Origin: Puffinus mauretanicus
Lineage: Eukaryota; Chordata; Aves; Procellariiformes; Procellariidae
Direction of reading: 5' to 3'
Length of the DNA stretch: 64,000 nt
Assembly: GCA_023333565.1 (NCBI GenBank)
Contig: JAJKFH010004053.1
Span: 124,001-188,000 of the forward strand
Shown: in pieces, positions 22,336 to 35,810 of the stretch
How positions within the stretch are numbered: the first letter of the stretch is position 1
Layout: each line of letters begins with the position of its first letter
Notes under the pieces: generated by a model
Databases searched by the model: none
Told to the model about the DNA's origin: nothing
The model's input: only the letters and a program-made list of their open reading frames with translations
Made by a program: the position numbers and the translations under genes

Positions 22336-25300
22336 ATGCTAGTGTAAGAGAATAAAAAATGTTACTCGAGATTTCCCATCCATAGCACCAATTTTTTCCA
22401 ACTCTGCAGCTGGCCAAAAGGCTACAGTTCAAAATGATCTTGTTCAAGAGTTCCTCTTCAAGTGGCAGAAAACCCAGCAACACATCATTAGGTACTTTAT
22501 GAATTAAAGAGAAATTGATATTACGTTCCCTGTATGTTCAGAAGACATTTAGCTGATCTGGGCCTAAAAGCCCCCTAATACAAACATATTTTTAAAATAT
22601 AAAACGAAGAACAAGCAAAGTTGGCAGAATTTTCTATGTGCAAACTGGCCGAGTACGATACCGAGGAACAGGAGAGGCTTTAGCTGCCATACTACAAACC
22701 TTGCAGTGACTTTACTACAAAGTAAATTTTTCAAAATAAAAAGCAGCAATAGCTGAACCTGCCAATCTTACAGACACCCCATGAAAGCAGCAAATGCTCA
22801 GAAGCCCGTTCACATACTTCCACAGTCTTCAGACAGAAAATTTCCTCAATAGACTACAACAGTCAGAGAACACCAATATTGGCTCTTCCGACCTAGTGTT
22901 ATTTCTGTTCTGTTTCTGTTCCATTAGATTCCTAACACATGGACGTTAAAAAAAAAACCAACAAAAACCAAACAAAAAAACCCCACAGGACTTGATATAA
23001 TGCAGATAAAAAACCAGGGATGATTCTTGCTGGCTAAAGAATCACTGAGTGTGCAATAAGGATATCAGCATGTAAAAGATAAATTTTTAACCATAATTCC
23101 TTTCTCTCATTTTTTACTTTTTAAAACACCCAAAGATATGGCTATCACTGCTTGTAAAGAAACAAGACACAACTTTTGACTAAATTTAGGCAAAAGTAAT
23201 TGTAAATCAATGCTCTTGCAAATATTAGCACTTACTTAACTGGGATTCTAATTAGCAGGGATATGACTGGTAATATTAATAATGTAGCGATTCTTTTATT
23301 CATGTACATTCATGAGCACCTAAAATAAGGTCATGAAGAAAAGCCACATAGCATACATAAAGACAAACTAACAGAAAATAGCTTGGACAGATTTCTGTGT
23401 GTTTAAGATGGTATTGATCGCAGCCTGAATTTGGCTTCATTTTCCGTCCAGATTGAAACAGAACATAAACCAGCTTGGATTACAAAAACTTCTTTGTTTC
23501 ATAACAGAAAGGTTGCTTTGCTTACAACTAGCAGCTACGGTCAGATTAAACCATAATTGATTAAAGGCAATAATATTTTGTATGGAAGGCAGTGAACATA
23601 CTGATCACTTCCATAAAATTACCATTTGCAAGACTAAACAATGATGCCATATAAAAGAATATTTTAAATAATAACTTCAAGAATGATCCCAAATTACTAC
23701 TTATATACACTAGCCAGGAGAAGTCATATCTCCCTCTCCCCACCCGCATAGAAGTTAGTATTATATCACAAGCAGTGCTCAGGTATTTATGTTCTTTTGA
23801 TGGATACCTACAATTCAGAGTCATCAACTCAGTGGGACATGGCTGAAATAGAACAAAATTTCCTTGATATAAGCGTTTCTGATATATGTTATTTAAGGTT
23901 GTACAGTTCAACTTCAAAAGTGAACTAATGTTTTTGAAATGAAGCCCATCATGCAGATCTGAATCATGACTCTCACATTAGGAGTGAGTGAATTAAGGTT
24001 GTTTAAATTCAAAAACGTATGAAAGAAGGTTTGGGGGAGCAGCCTGGAAAAGGTTACTAATTTTTAAAACTATCTTTATGGCATTTATGTGCCAAAATTA
24101 GAATACTTCAACAAAAATTCAAGAGAAGAACTGCTAAAAAAGTGTTGCCTCACCTGAATAAAAGAAGCAAAATTGACTTTAGAAATATTAGCGATAAGCC
24201 AAATTTGTAGCTATGGGTTTAGAATGGGCTGCAGCCCACCAACAGCCATCACACATTATTGCATGTGGTCAAGTATAATATCTTCCTTCATCCCCACAGA
24301 CATATAAAGGAGGGTGAGGTTATTTTTTCTGCTTCAGTCCCACTCTGAACTTTCACAGAAATGTGTGGTTTTTGGCTTGAGTACATCCTTGGCTTTAAAG
24401 GAAATGCATCCAGAATCCTTGCACCAGTGAAATGAGATATTCTTTCTCCAAAAGCACAATCTCGTCCCCACCTAATCCTCAGCACCTAAGATTTAAATTT
24501 GCAGTAAAAATCTGCTTTAAGGCTTCAGCTTAAACAACAACTATAACTCCTTACTGTATCAACACAGAAAGACATCTTTTATCTCCTGTACAGCATCTGT
24601 GATTAAAGAAATCCAGTATCAATAAGAAAGGCACACGCTCCAAGGCATGACTAAGAGAAATTGCGTGCATTGTAGGGAATATTTTCTTCCACTGCTGTTA
24701 TGGGATGTTTCGGAGAAGAACATGAGTAAACCAGCCTGTCTGTCCTGTTCGCTTCCCCTCAGAACAGCCATAATTCATCAGCTTGTAGACAGCAGCAGGT
24801 TCTCAGCTAGAAAAGGTCAGTGCCAAGGGAAAAATGGGACAGCACTAAATTAAGAGACTGAAAGGAAGGGTTTAACAACATAGCTGTAGAAACAAACCAT
24901 GATGGGCTGGAGAAGAAATTCTCATCCAGTCGCCCATCAATCCACCGTTCTGTCCCTGGATGAATAATGCAGGAGGAATACAGAGTACTCTCAGATATAG
25001 ACCGAACATTTCCAAATGACAGTGGAATTTTTTTTGACACAATTTTATCCAGACACTTACAGTCATTACTGTAGACAACCTTCCATTATCCAAATGCCTC
25101 AAATAATATAAACTATCAAGAAAAGAAGCAAAATAGTTATTAAAATGACCAAGTACCCCAAAAGAACCAAGGAGGATTACTTTTTCTTACCATTTACCAC
25201 TAATGAAATCTCTGCTCCTCTGCAATACACTGAAACGTTGGATAAAGAAAACTGATTCCAGTTTTTGCCACTGCATGACTGGTATATTAGCATTAATTAG

Positions 25301-28300
25301 CTACTATTGTGCAATGTCAGATGGGATGGTATATTTTCATATATATGGTGTTGTTATATAGTATTTGCAGACCTCCATGAGTATGATAGTATGACATGTC
25401 CATAACTATCTACAAATGCAAAAGTAAACATAAATAGATGTAAATTCAGAGGCATTTTGTAAGGTATACTTTAGACTCTTTCAGTTCTACATGTTCCTTC
25501 CAAAAGACGTGTGAATTTATGAAAGTTTTAAATGGGTGTCATTTACAGGCTGAGAAGCTAGAAAAAGTTGCAAAAACACTCAAGTAGTCGCCTACTTTAG
25601 TGTACTCTTTTTTTTTTCTTTTTTTTCTTTACAGTTGTGAGCTTGTTTTTCTGCTTGCTTCTTTTATGACCTCTCAGTGCATGAATTATACTGCGTAAAG
25701 AATTATTATTATAAAAGACCGGGGCTGGAATGAATAAAAGTCAATTAGGATAGGTCAATTATATGAACTTCTTCCTAATACTTCTTTGTCATCCTTTTTC
25801 TGTTTTACACTGGGTGTATATAAGAAGAACATGAGAGGCAAGCCCAGAGGAACCTCAGTCTGAGGAGACTAATGCAAGGCAAAACCATTCTGTAACGAAT
25901 GTAATCAATTCTCTCAGAAAATGCATTAGCTAAGTCTTCTCTTAGTTTCGTAACTCAAATGAGCTGCAGTTGACCACTGAAGGCTGGGAAGCAAAGGGAA
26001 CAGAGACCACTATCAGATGTTTTTTACTTAACTCTTGTTATACAGCAAATGCATATTTTAGAAGAAAACCAGCAATTCTTTGCGTCTTTCACTCTGCATC
26101 TTTTTGCCCAGCTTTGTCCTTCAGCCATGGAAGCACTGCTGTAAGTATTCAACAGGTTTTCCCCATTTCCTTGCAAACCAGCTTGCACATATGAAGACAA
26201 AGGGTCCTAAATCCATTCTTTGCTCTCCTTCCTCCTCTCCTTTTCCAATGAGAAAGTAGAAAATGATGGACATCAAATCTTAAAGATGGCTAAAACCTGA
26301 CAGGCTGACAGACTCTTAAATATTCTGTACTGTTTCCTGTTATGCATTTTCATTCTTTCATAGAGATGGATGTCTACAGCACTGTTTCGCTTAAACATAA
26401 AAAGTCAATGCACGTATGATGGGACACCCAACGGAGTGCTGCCCACCTCATAATGTCTGTCCAGAAAAGGTAACACAGGAGCAAAGTTGCCTGTCCTGAA
26501 ATTAATGAATATAAACAAAAATCCTAAATTTCTTGCTAATATTTTGAAATGCAGGTGCAGAAAATATTTTTGAATATATATCTCATGCAAATTTTCACTA
26601 AAAAAGTCTCTTTTCACTTAATATGTTTCAGTTTATCCAGAGATCTAAAAATATTTTCCTATTATTATTTAATTTTCACAGCATCTACATAACTGTTACT
26701 TCAAGAATCCATTATCAGAAGAACCTTAAAATACAGAGATTCACACCCAAACATTCAAAAGCTGTATAGTGAATCAATACTAAAGACAAAAGAAAATCCA
26801 TTTCGTCTCCTGTTTTAACTAAACAATTAATGGGATATAAAATGTCAGCCACTAAAAGGTATTTTTGAAATGGTATCACACTGTTAACCAGTCAGAAGTG
26901 GTGAAAGGAAACAAGTCAGACACATTTCCATATATCATTATAAGTTAAAAAAGCAGAAACTTAATGTATCTCATTACATTGAAGATGATTACATGCAACT
27001 CCTAACACACACTCAGCAGTGATGCTTGTTTTTGTTATGGATGGGTAACAGCAGGATGATTATAGATGCTCAGATGATATCCTGATGCTCAGATAAAATT
27101 CCTCTTTTAGCAACAAGCTTATAAAGGTTGATTATGAACAATGTGAATATATAGATGTCTGGCAAAACCCATAAAGGTATAAAAATCAGAGTGGTAGCAA
27201 AGGATTAAGGCTTTTTATTTGCCTCAGTGTTACAATATGCACTGCAGACCTGTTTTACCAAATAGTGTTCATAACAATAAACAAAGCAAGAGTTTTATCC
27301 GTAGCTGCTGGCAACTGAGTGATAATCAATGCCAGTACTTGCTCAAGGTGTTAGAAATCTGACAATTTCCCATAAAATCAGTTAGTCCCTTGCTTTCAAG
27401 CCTTTACCTAACTCGTTGTCTATTATAGCATATTCCTATAGCTGTCCTGTGGAAAGTCAAAGCTTAATATTGCATGGATAACAACATATTGATCCTAGAG
27501 GAGCTTCAATCTATTCATGAACAATCTTGATGAATAATGAGATGTACAAATATCCAGCTTTTAATCCTTCTAATCTGCACCTGAGGAATGCAGACTGCGA
27601 AAGAAAAAAAAAACAACTTTTTTTTTTTTTGGCAGCTACAGTACTCTAATGGGAGGACTAACTCCTCTATATCCTGTTGCTGTCCAGCAGAATTCATTAT
27701 ACCATACCACACACACAACAGTTCTTGCAAAAAGGCTCAGCTGTGGTGAATACGTTTCAAAGAAAGCAATGAGGTTTTACTCAAGATTACAGCTGCTTTT
27801 ACTGCTGCTTGGAAGTGAATTTACATCATCTATGTTCCTGAGAAATGGAGGATCTTCCTCTTTGCCAACATGGCATTAAAAATGCATTATCTATTGACTT
27901 GTGTGGCTAATTGCAAAGATAAAGTGAGCTAGAAAACATGTATTACTATTGAACTGTGTATAAAAACAATTGGAGGCATAGGATTAGGGCCTACTCGAAA
28001 GTAAGTCGATCTGTAATCCACCTTTGACTGGCAAAGGAAACACAATCAATACACATATTAAGGTGTTCCCTACTACACCGTCTGTAAGAAGCAGGAGCAA
28101 ACTGCTGAATGCAAAGAAAAGACTGTTTTAAGGTCTTAAAACCAGCCTATTGGTTTCCAAAGCAAAAAGCGTGGAGGTGAAAATATCAGGTATTTTAATT
28201 TCCAAGTCTGTTGGAAACAAAATTCTTCACCGGTTCACCAAAGTTGAGGAGTGTTTTTCATATCTTTCTTTCACAAGAAAGGTATGCATCAAGTCATACT

Positions 28301-31300
28301 GTACAAAAATGCTGAACTGCAAGGGATAATTCAGAAAGGCTGGAAAGAGGCTCAACTTCAGCCAGTGACTTGGTTACCCCCATGTGATGCCTGGTGATGC
28401 CGCTGAAGTTACCTTGATCTCAGTTGCCTTTTCAGAGAGCAATTACTTTACCTGTGAGTTATAAGCACTAATTTATCACTTAGTCCCTGGCTCTGTAGAA
28501 CCCAGCGGTCCTTGATAACTCACATCATAACTTTCCTCTTACACCTTTTTTCATTGCTTACAATTTACCTGAAGAGCTTTGGGGTTGTTTCCTGTATTAA
28601 AACTCCTGTTTTCTCCTTAGCCATGGCGGTGAGCCTATGCTCCAGACTGTGCCTATGCTGAAGTGTTATTTCTTGTGGCCAGAATGTCCTCCTCACCCTT
28701 CATGCCCACATGCTGGCTCCAGCTCCAGCCAGGGGCTTTTCCCCAAGCCGGGAAATTCAGACAAGAGGACGCATGCACTCACTCATACTCACATCCTTTC
28801 ACCCCACAAACTTAATTTAAAACTTCAGCGTTGTGGCCAAAGGCAATGGCGATATATCCCTAGATTACCGGCCCACAGAAGAAGTTCACCAAGATTTCTG
28901 TACTTGGTTTTTAGATTATATCCCTTTCTGTCATTCCTCCTCACTGGTTCTTTTATATTCTTTTTTGTTAATATGTATTTACATGGCTGTCTTCTTTTCT
29001 GTGTATGCCCAGGTCTCACAGACATTAAGAAAACCCACCAAAGCAAAATAAACCAAAACAAAATAACAGAATCAAAAAAGATCTAGCAAGTTTGTTTTGA
29101 GAGAAGCTTGGAGCTGAAAAAAAGAAAAAAAATCTCAGCAAGGAAAAGAAAAAGGTGTCCCACCACTAAACCATGCCTTAATTCCTCTAGAGCAAAGTTC
29201 CTTGTAATTACTTTTCCTAGATATGCAAACTAATTCATTGACTGCTGTCACATTGTCAAGCACTGACTACGCTTCTGTAAGATTGTGCCTCCTTCCTTAC
29301 AAGATTTTGGGATTTTTTGTATTTGTTGATCTATGTTCCGTTTTGCTTGTCCCTTTCCTTCAAGTCTTTCAAGAACCTTTTGAACTGTATTTTCTCTTTC
29401 GTTCTCCCACAATGATCAAACCATCAGTATATTCAAAATGTTGCTACAGGCCGTATGAACTCGTTTTTCCTGAGAATGTCACAATGATTGCACCCTTTTG
29501 CCATGCCCACATACGCTGAGGAATGTATCTGTTTACTTTGACCTTAAACTGACATCAAATGGGGCAAAGATTTGACTTCCTGCTTATACTTTTATCCTTT
29601 GAGCTATATACACACAACACTCTCATCCTCAGCTTTATCTGGATTTCCAATTTGTTGCACTGTGTCCCAAAGGCATTGCACAGCATGCATTCGTAAAATG
29701 TATCAAAACTGCATATATGTTTTGCTTTTATTCCTATTGAATTTGTTCAGTAAGTTCTTAAAATTAAGGAAAGATGCAGATAAAGCACCTATGTTTAGAC
29801 TTAGATTTCTGTTCCATTTGTTTACATTTCTTTTAGCTTCCACCTTTCATATTGGTCCAGATAGATACAAGCAGTCCTATATAAGCCTGTGTATAACAGT
29901 CTATTTTTCAATACTTTACTCATCACAACTGAATTTTGTCCTCATGCTTAAATACAGAAATAGTGATGGATGTGTTCTTTTTTGCCGGAAAATTCCCTGT
30001 GCTGCTGCCTTTGCGCAGTCAACAGGTGATTTTTTTCCTTGCTGCTCATAATTTCTTACAAAACATGATTTTCAACTCATTTTGATGATATCCTCATCAA
30101 AAGGAAAGTTAAAACAAGCAGACTTGAAACAGGCAGCCAGAAAAGGAGACATCAGATTTGTTGGATTTTTTTTTTTTTCTTTTTTTCACAAGAGCATTTG
30201 CACCTGTTTAGAGGGGGCAGGGGGTGAAGGATAAACCATACATATGATTCACAAATATATTTCACCATACGGAAAGAAAGATGGTCCAGACAAAGGGGAC
30301 TTATTTTTCCTGTTCTGCAGTATTTTTTAATATCTTTTCAATAGGGTTGAAATACATCTCTCGTTTGCAGAAAATAGGACAACACAAGATGTCATTCAAT
30401 ACATACACTCAATACCTAAATAAAATACCATATAGGATCTTGGGAATGAAAGAATCAATTGTGTATATCTGTTTAATAAAAAATACATTTCTTCCATATG
30501 GAACCAGAATACATTAAATATTGCCTTTAACTCGGAGCTTTTGATACACAAGCTCAACTGAAGAGGCAAGCAAATACGACTTTTGGACTGGGACTGAAGC
30601 CGTTGGTTAGACTCAATGAATGTCAGGGCTGATCTCACCTGTGCTAACTCACAATGGCCCAGAGGGACAGCCGGACTGCCACATCTGTAACCGTGCCCTC
30701 TGTTGCTCCAGTACACCCCTTACAACAAGGGGCAAGCCTGCAGAAGTGGATATTTCCGCAGTGAAATAAAGTGTAAATGAGAAACACGCTTTCTGTGTCC
30801 ATGATCTCCAAGTGCCAAAGTAAGGACAGAACACAGACACATTTTAAAATGCATAAAAGCAATGATTTGTGGAAGAACAAATGAAAGAGTGGACAAAGGA
30901 AGGGAGCGTTGACTGCAATAAATGGAAGATTTTCCAAACTATTTTCTGTGTTATGCTGCCTTGTTTTCTTTCTTCTTCTGGTTTTTTTTTTTTTTAATTT
31001 TTTAAGATAAATTTATCTGCGAGTTTTAACCTATCATCAGTGGTATTTCCTCAGGACTTTGTTCATGCCACTTCCATTCCTTTGCAAAGATTTTTGATAG
31101 CTATTGAAAAAAAGCACTGAGTTTAGGGACTATTACCTATTATTCTGTTCAAATATCTGATTTCTATAATGGGTTGAGTATAGAGATGTGGGAAAATAAC
31201 AGCAAGGAGACCAAGTCTGCTCATAGAGGGTTGGAGCAGCTATATTTCATGCATCAAAATTGAGATTGCAGAAGCATTATAGGAGAAACCAACCAACAGA

Positions 31301-33354
31301 ACATGCAATTGAGAGTATAAAACTTACAGCAGGTGACACCCCCTCTTCTTCTGCCTCTTCAGTTTGCCTGTCAGGTCTTTTTAATTGTTTGTACTTTTGG
31401 CCTAACTAAAAGCACAGAAACAAGAAAAAAAAAAGCCAAAACATCTACCTATTTTGGAAATGTGAGTAATTTTCTACTACATACTTTACAATATTTTAGT
31501 ACAGATATATCACTTGGTTAATCCAGGGTTAATTCTTTATACACTGAAGGTCTCAAACAGCTGGGAAAAAAGACAATTATTTTATGTTCTTATTAACTAA
31601 TTAACGATCATCTATCAGACCTATCAGTGCTTAAAACAGTATGACAGCCGCAATTGTGTTGGTTTTTTTTGCAAACAATCACACATACTCTTAATATTGA
31701 GTAAAACCCAAACGTTTCTTTTTAAATCCACATTTAAATGGAGATTGGTTTGTGGCACAATTCGTGTGGATTCCTGACAATGTAACATCTCTTTGGCATT
31801 TAAGACCCAGTCATCTTTGGCATTTAAGACCCGGTCATCATCATTTAAGACCCGGTCATCATCATACATCACCTTGCACATTCAGTATTTCAGCAAGCAT
31901 TCAGAGGTGCCAGCGGGAAGCACCAAGATATTTGGGAAATCTCAGGGTGCAGACCAGGTTGTTTGGCTGCCAGTAACGGGCTGTGAAGTTCCAAATGAGA
32001 CTGCTCAGAGAAAGAAGAAACCCTCTTCTTCAGGTTGTGCACTGATACGATGCTCCGTCAGTGATTAAAAGACAACTACTGCTGCTGGGAGCTGCCTCTG
32101 CGGGCAGGTGTGTCACTTCTGCTCCTTCTGGAAAACCATCAGCCTGTGAATTGAACTCTCCCATGGAAAAAAGCAGCAATTAAAACAATGCTGCCAGCAA
32201 ATATAAAATCGAAGGCGTTGGATATATCTGCCTACGCCAGTCACTACTTTCAGAGAATAAACTTGTATGAGTTCAATAATTAGAAAACAGGGAGCCACCG
32301 TGAATCGTGTTCACAGTTTCTGCTGAGGTGCTCCATCCCGAGCAGTCAGAAGATCATACTGTTCACATTGTGCATGATTTACATCAATAACAAGACAAGT
32401 ATTTCACAAAAAGAAAACATTTTTTCTTTTTTTTTTTCCTTTTCATTTCTGTTAAACTTTATATCTTTAAAGGTTTGTACTAGTAATTCCACCCACCATT
32501 GCTAGCAAATAGGTTGAAAAAAAGTCTTTGGACTACATTTTATAGCTTGGAAAATCTGGGAAATTGAGATTAAAGCCAACGTTCTCGAAGGCGGTCTCTG
32601 ATTTTGAGATTATTGTGTTAGCAGTGATACCTGGAGGCCAGACGTTCAGCTGCACAGTGCTGGGCAGCCCCTGCTCCACTCTCAGCAGCCTCAGCACTTC
32701 TGAAAATGAGGCCAGGAATTTAGATGCCCAAAATATACAACTGTGGAAATCTACTCAGAGGCAATCTTCCCCAAACTCACAAAACCAGTCCCATTTTTCA
32801 AGCCAGCTAAAATGCACTGCTTGCCAACTTTATGCCTCCTCAGGAAGCCCCAGGAGTGGACAGGGGCCATTTCACCACTGGTTGTCACTGTTATCCACAT
32901 GTTGTCCCATCTATACCTACTGCCAAACACTCATCACAGAATTAGGTATTTTGCTATCTAACTTAAACCAGCCTACATTTAAACACAGATGCAGATCAAA
33001 TGCAAAGCTTTTGTGGTTGCAAACCTATTTCGTGTGGAGGGGAAAAGATTTTCTGTTGGTGCTTAAGGAAAAGGGAATCGACTAAATGAGTTTGGAGGAC
33101 AAAATTTGCAAGCAGGAGAATATATGGAGAAAGAGAAAACAGAAAAAAAAATGGTCAGCACTTAGTCTGGGAAGACCTGGACAAATAGGAGGATATGGGG
33201 CAAAGTTGTCCGATGAGACTAGAGAAATTCAGAGAGAAAGCAGTACAGATATTCAGGGGGCTCAATCATATGAATTGGAAGGAAACTTCATATGGACTGA
33301 GACACTGTGGATAAACAAACAGGTCCAGAAATATTGTTCATAGAAAAAATATTT
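22336..33354. other. FGF14 intron 3, unique AT-rich sequence
   Basis: No exon or recognisable transposon in this 11-kb stretch. It holds A-rich tracts (about 22947-22985, 29118-29136), T-rich tracts (about 25608-25630, 30168-30185, 32420-32440) and a short 24-bp minisatellite (31792-31860). Open frames such as 28637-29086, 29572-30051 and 32564-33085 have no recognisable domains or exon boundaries. Confidence 0.7.
31792..31860. repeat. Minisatellite, three units of 24/24/21 bp
   Basis: The units start TTTGGCATTTAAGACC and end CAGTCATC or CGGTCATC (31792-31815, 31816-31839), with a 21-bp third unit (31840-31860) that lost three bases. Units 1 and 2 differ at one position. It looks like a small tandem duplication, not a CRISPR-like array: there are no spacers. 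Confidence 0.9.
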
Positions 33355-34324
33355 CCCTCAGGGTTCCATATTGGGACCGGTACTGTTTAATATCTTCATC
33401 AATGACATAGACAGTGGGATCGAGTGCACCCTCAGCAAGTTTGTAGATGACACCAAGCTGAGTGGTACAGTCGACACGCCTGAGGGATGGGATGCCATCC
33501 AGAGGGACCTGGATAAACTCGAGAAGTGGGCCCGTGTGAACCTCATGAGGTTCAACAAGGCCAAGTGCAAGGTCCTGCACCTGGGCCGGGGCAACCTCCA
33601 GTATCCATACAGGCTGGAGGATGAAGGGATTGAGAGCAGCCCTGCCGAGAAGGACTTGGGGGTACTGGTGGATGAAAAGCTGGACATGAGCTGACAATGT
33701 GCGCTCGCAGCCCAGAAGGCCAACCGTATCCTGGGCTACATCAAAAGAAGCGTGGCCAGCAAGTCGAGGGAGGTGACTCTGCTCCTCTCCTCTGCTCTGG
33801 TGAGACCCCACCTGGAGTACTGCGTCCAGCTCTGGGGTCCTCAGCACAAGAAAGACATGGACCTGTTGGAGCGGGTCCAGACGAGGGCTACAAAAATGAT
33901 CAGGGAGGTGGAGCACCTCTCCTATGGGGAAAGGCTGAGAGAGCTGGGGTTGTTCAGCCTGGAGAAGAGAAGGCTTCGGGGAGACCTTATTGCAGCCTTT
34001 CAGTACTTAAAGGGGTCTTATGAGAAAGATGGGGACAGAATTTTTAGTAGGGCCTGTTGCAATAGGACAAGGGGGAATGGTTTTAAACTAAAAGAGGGTA
34101 GATTTAGACTAGATATAAAGAAGAAACTTTTTACGATGAGGGTGGTGAAACACTGGCACAGGTAGATGCCACGTCCCTGGAAATGTTCAAGGTCAGGTTG
34201 GACGGGGCTCTGAGCAACGTCATCTAGTTGAAGATGTCCCGGCTCATTGCAGGGGGCTTGGACTAGATGACCTTCAAAGGTCCCTTCCAACCGAAACCAT
34301 TCCATGATTTTATGGTTCTATGAA
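33355..34324 (+). mobile_element. 5'-truncated CR1 LINE
   Basis: About 970 bp in + orientation. It starts abruptly inside reverse transcriptase (Gln-Gly-Ser-Ile-Leu-Gly-Pro) and runs through the ORF2 C-terminus to a 3' UTR ending gaccttcaaaggtcccttcc and a degenerate tail (gattttatggttctatg). It differs clearly from the 17844-22335 copy, suggesting another CR1 subfamily. It is antisense to FGF14. Confidence 0.95.
33371..34165 (+). pseudogene. CR1 ORF2 C-terminal remnant (reverse transcriptase end)
   Basis: The frame shows [14 protein letters not shown], the catalytic FVDD motif (about 33444-33455), [41 protein letters not shown] and VKHWHR. One in-frame TGA at 33692-33694 follows DMS. The other CR1 copy has Arg at this place, so a CGA to TGA change at a CpG explains it. 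The frame on both sides of that stop is otherwise continuous for about 265 codons, so this copy is less decayed than the longer one. The 5' truncation removes the endonuclease and most of the reverse transcriptase. Confidence 0.93.
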
Positions 34325-35476
34325 ACCTCTCCCCCCACATACCCAGTGAAGTGCTAGGGTTTGTTTACAGAGCTCCTTGTAAATGTTATCACTGCAGAAT
34401 GGCGTTTTTCCTTGTTAGAAAAGTAGCTGGGATCAGCTAAACATATAGGACTGGTGGGCCTGAGGGCATCCCAGTTCTCAAGCCTGGTCACGCTGTGGCT
34501 TGCCTCAATTTCTTCAGCAGGAGGGGGCGTTTTAGCGGCCAAATCTTCCTGCCACTCCTCCCTTTTTAAAAATCACTCTCCCTGCATGTGCTCTGGGTGA
34601 TGCCAGCAGAGACATTGACCCCAGGAATATCCCCCAGGATAATATAAATCTCCCTGCTTTGCCAGCCCTATTCCCAAGCTGTGGACCTTTGGACCCGTGC
34701 AGCACACGTACCTAGATCTGGGAAGTGAAAGGGTATGTTCATAGGGCAACTAAGTTACCAGAGATGTTTTGCAGCCTGTGACTATAAAAATAGGCAGAAT
34801 TCTGTATAAAGCACTTTTTCAGAGCTCCGAAGTGAGCAGCGTATTTGCTCATTATGATATCCAGGGGAGTACCATCCACCCCTGGCCTCACTGATCAATT
34901 CAAGTTAGTAAAGCTATTTTAGAAACTGAAATTAAGTAAACAGAGTCATGCTTACAAAGAAAAGGGAGAAAAAACCCCTCTGCTTTATTTTTCTAACCTA
35001 TCACTGCCTCCAGAACGTTATTGCAGGTATTTCATTATTTGCTCTTGTCAATAATAACAAAGAGGTGCAATATTTGAGAAAAAAATTATCCCTTTTCTAC
35101 CCACACAGTGTCTGCCTCTTGCCTGACACTTCTCACGACTTGTGCAACACCCACAGTCTGCACACCTTTTAGCGAAGAGTTATCTGGTGCCGCAGCTTGT
35201 GTATCTATTAAACATAAGACTGACTCAAACCTAATTTACATTGGGTTACAAAGTAGAGGTAAAATTTTGAGATTTTAGGAGTGAAGATTAACAGTGTGAC
35301 ATAGGTAGAGAAAATATAAACCTTGCCTGATTCGCTTACACTCATTTCCCCAGACTTTTTAAGGGGCTTCAGAGCATGGGCTTCGAAGGCCTTTAAGTCA
35401 ATTAAAGCCCTGAGTTTAAGCACAAACAGATCACACTGTGAGGACACTACAGGGATGTCATTAAAGGTAATTTCTC

Positions 35477-35810
35477 CGGGACCAGCCTGGCTCCTGCTGG
35501 GGATGCGGGTGCCCGGCGCGGGGGAAGCAGGGGCTGGGGCAGGCAGCAGCCTCTTTCCCTGGTACCCGCCCGGGGGGTGCACAGCCAGACCCCAGCTTTT
35601 GGGGGATGCACAGCCAGACCCCTGGGTTTTGGGGTCTGCTTGGAAGTTGCCACAGCGTGTGGCAGCGGTAAGCCGTGACCCGAGCCTCTCAGACAAACCG
35701 TTGAGCCGTGATGGACGTTAAACAGCGTTTGCTTTTGTATTCTTCCCGGCAAGCCCACCAGCGGGGGTGGGCGGGAGAAGGAAGCTGCTCCTGGCCGGGT
35801 CACGGCTCAA
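35477..35810. promoter_or_regulatory. Intronic CpG-rich patch with inverted GAGCCGTGA-type motifs
   Basis: I count 20 CpGs in about 330 bp, against a near absence in the flanks. AGCCGTGACCCG (35671-35682) and CGGGTCACGGCT (35796-35807) are exact 12-bp reverse complements. A third copy, TTGAGCCGTGA (35701-35711), is the exact reverse complement of TCACGGCTCAA (35800-35810). The motifs include GGTCA/TGACC half-sites. A tandem 28-bp duplication lies inside. This could be an enhancer, a minor promoter or an old GC-rich repeat; no coding frame or TE family is recognisable. Confidence 0.45.
35579..35634. repeat. Imperfect 28-bp tandem duplication
   Basis: Two adjacent units start TGCACAGCCAGACCCC (35579 and 35607) and end in a TTTTGGGG-type run. 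They differ by small substitutions. The duplication is within the CpG-rich patch. Confidence 0.8.

Noticed and set aside
17844..22340. Target-site duplication for the long CR1
   Set aside because: Flanks (ctatttagaattg and gctagtgtaagag) do not match; CR1 usually makes none.
21713..22342. 209-residue open frame (+) and other frames over the GC-rich block
   Set aside because: Antisense to CR1 5' region and ORF1; long frames follow from low stop-codon density in GC-rich DNA.
29572..30051. 159-residue open frame (+) and the neighbour at 28637-29086
   Set aside because: Phe/Leu/Ser-rich translations typical of T-rich intron; no domain or splice context.
31792..31860. Repeat array considered as CRISPR-like
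   Set aside because: Units abut without spacers, and the genome is vertebrate; a simple minisatellite.
32564..33085. 173-residue open frame (+)
   Set aside because: No recognised domain, no exon-like boundaries; low-complexity Ser/Gln-rich translation fits chance.
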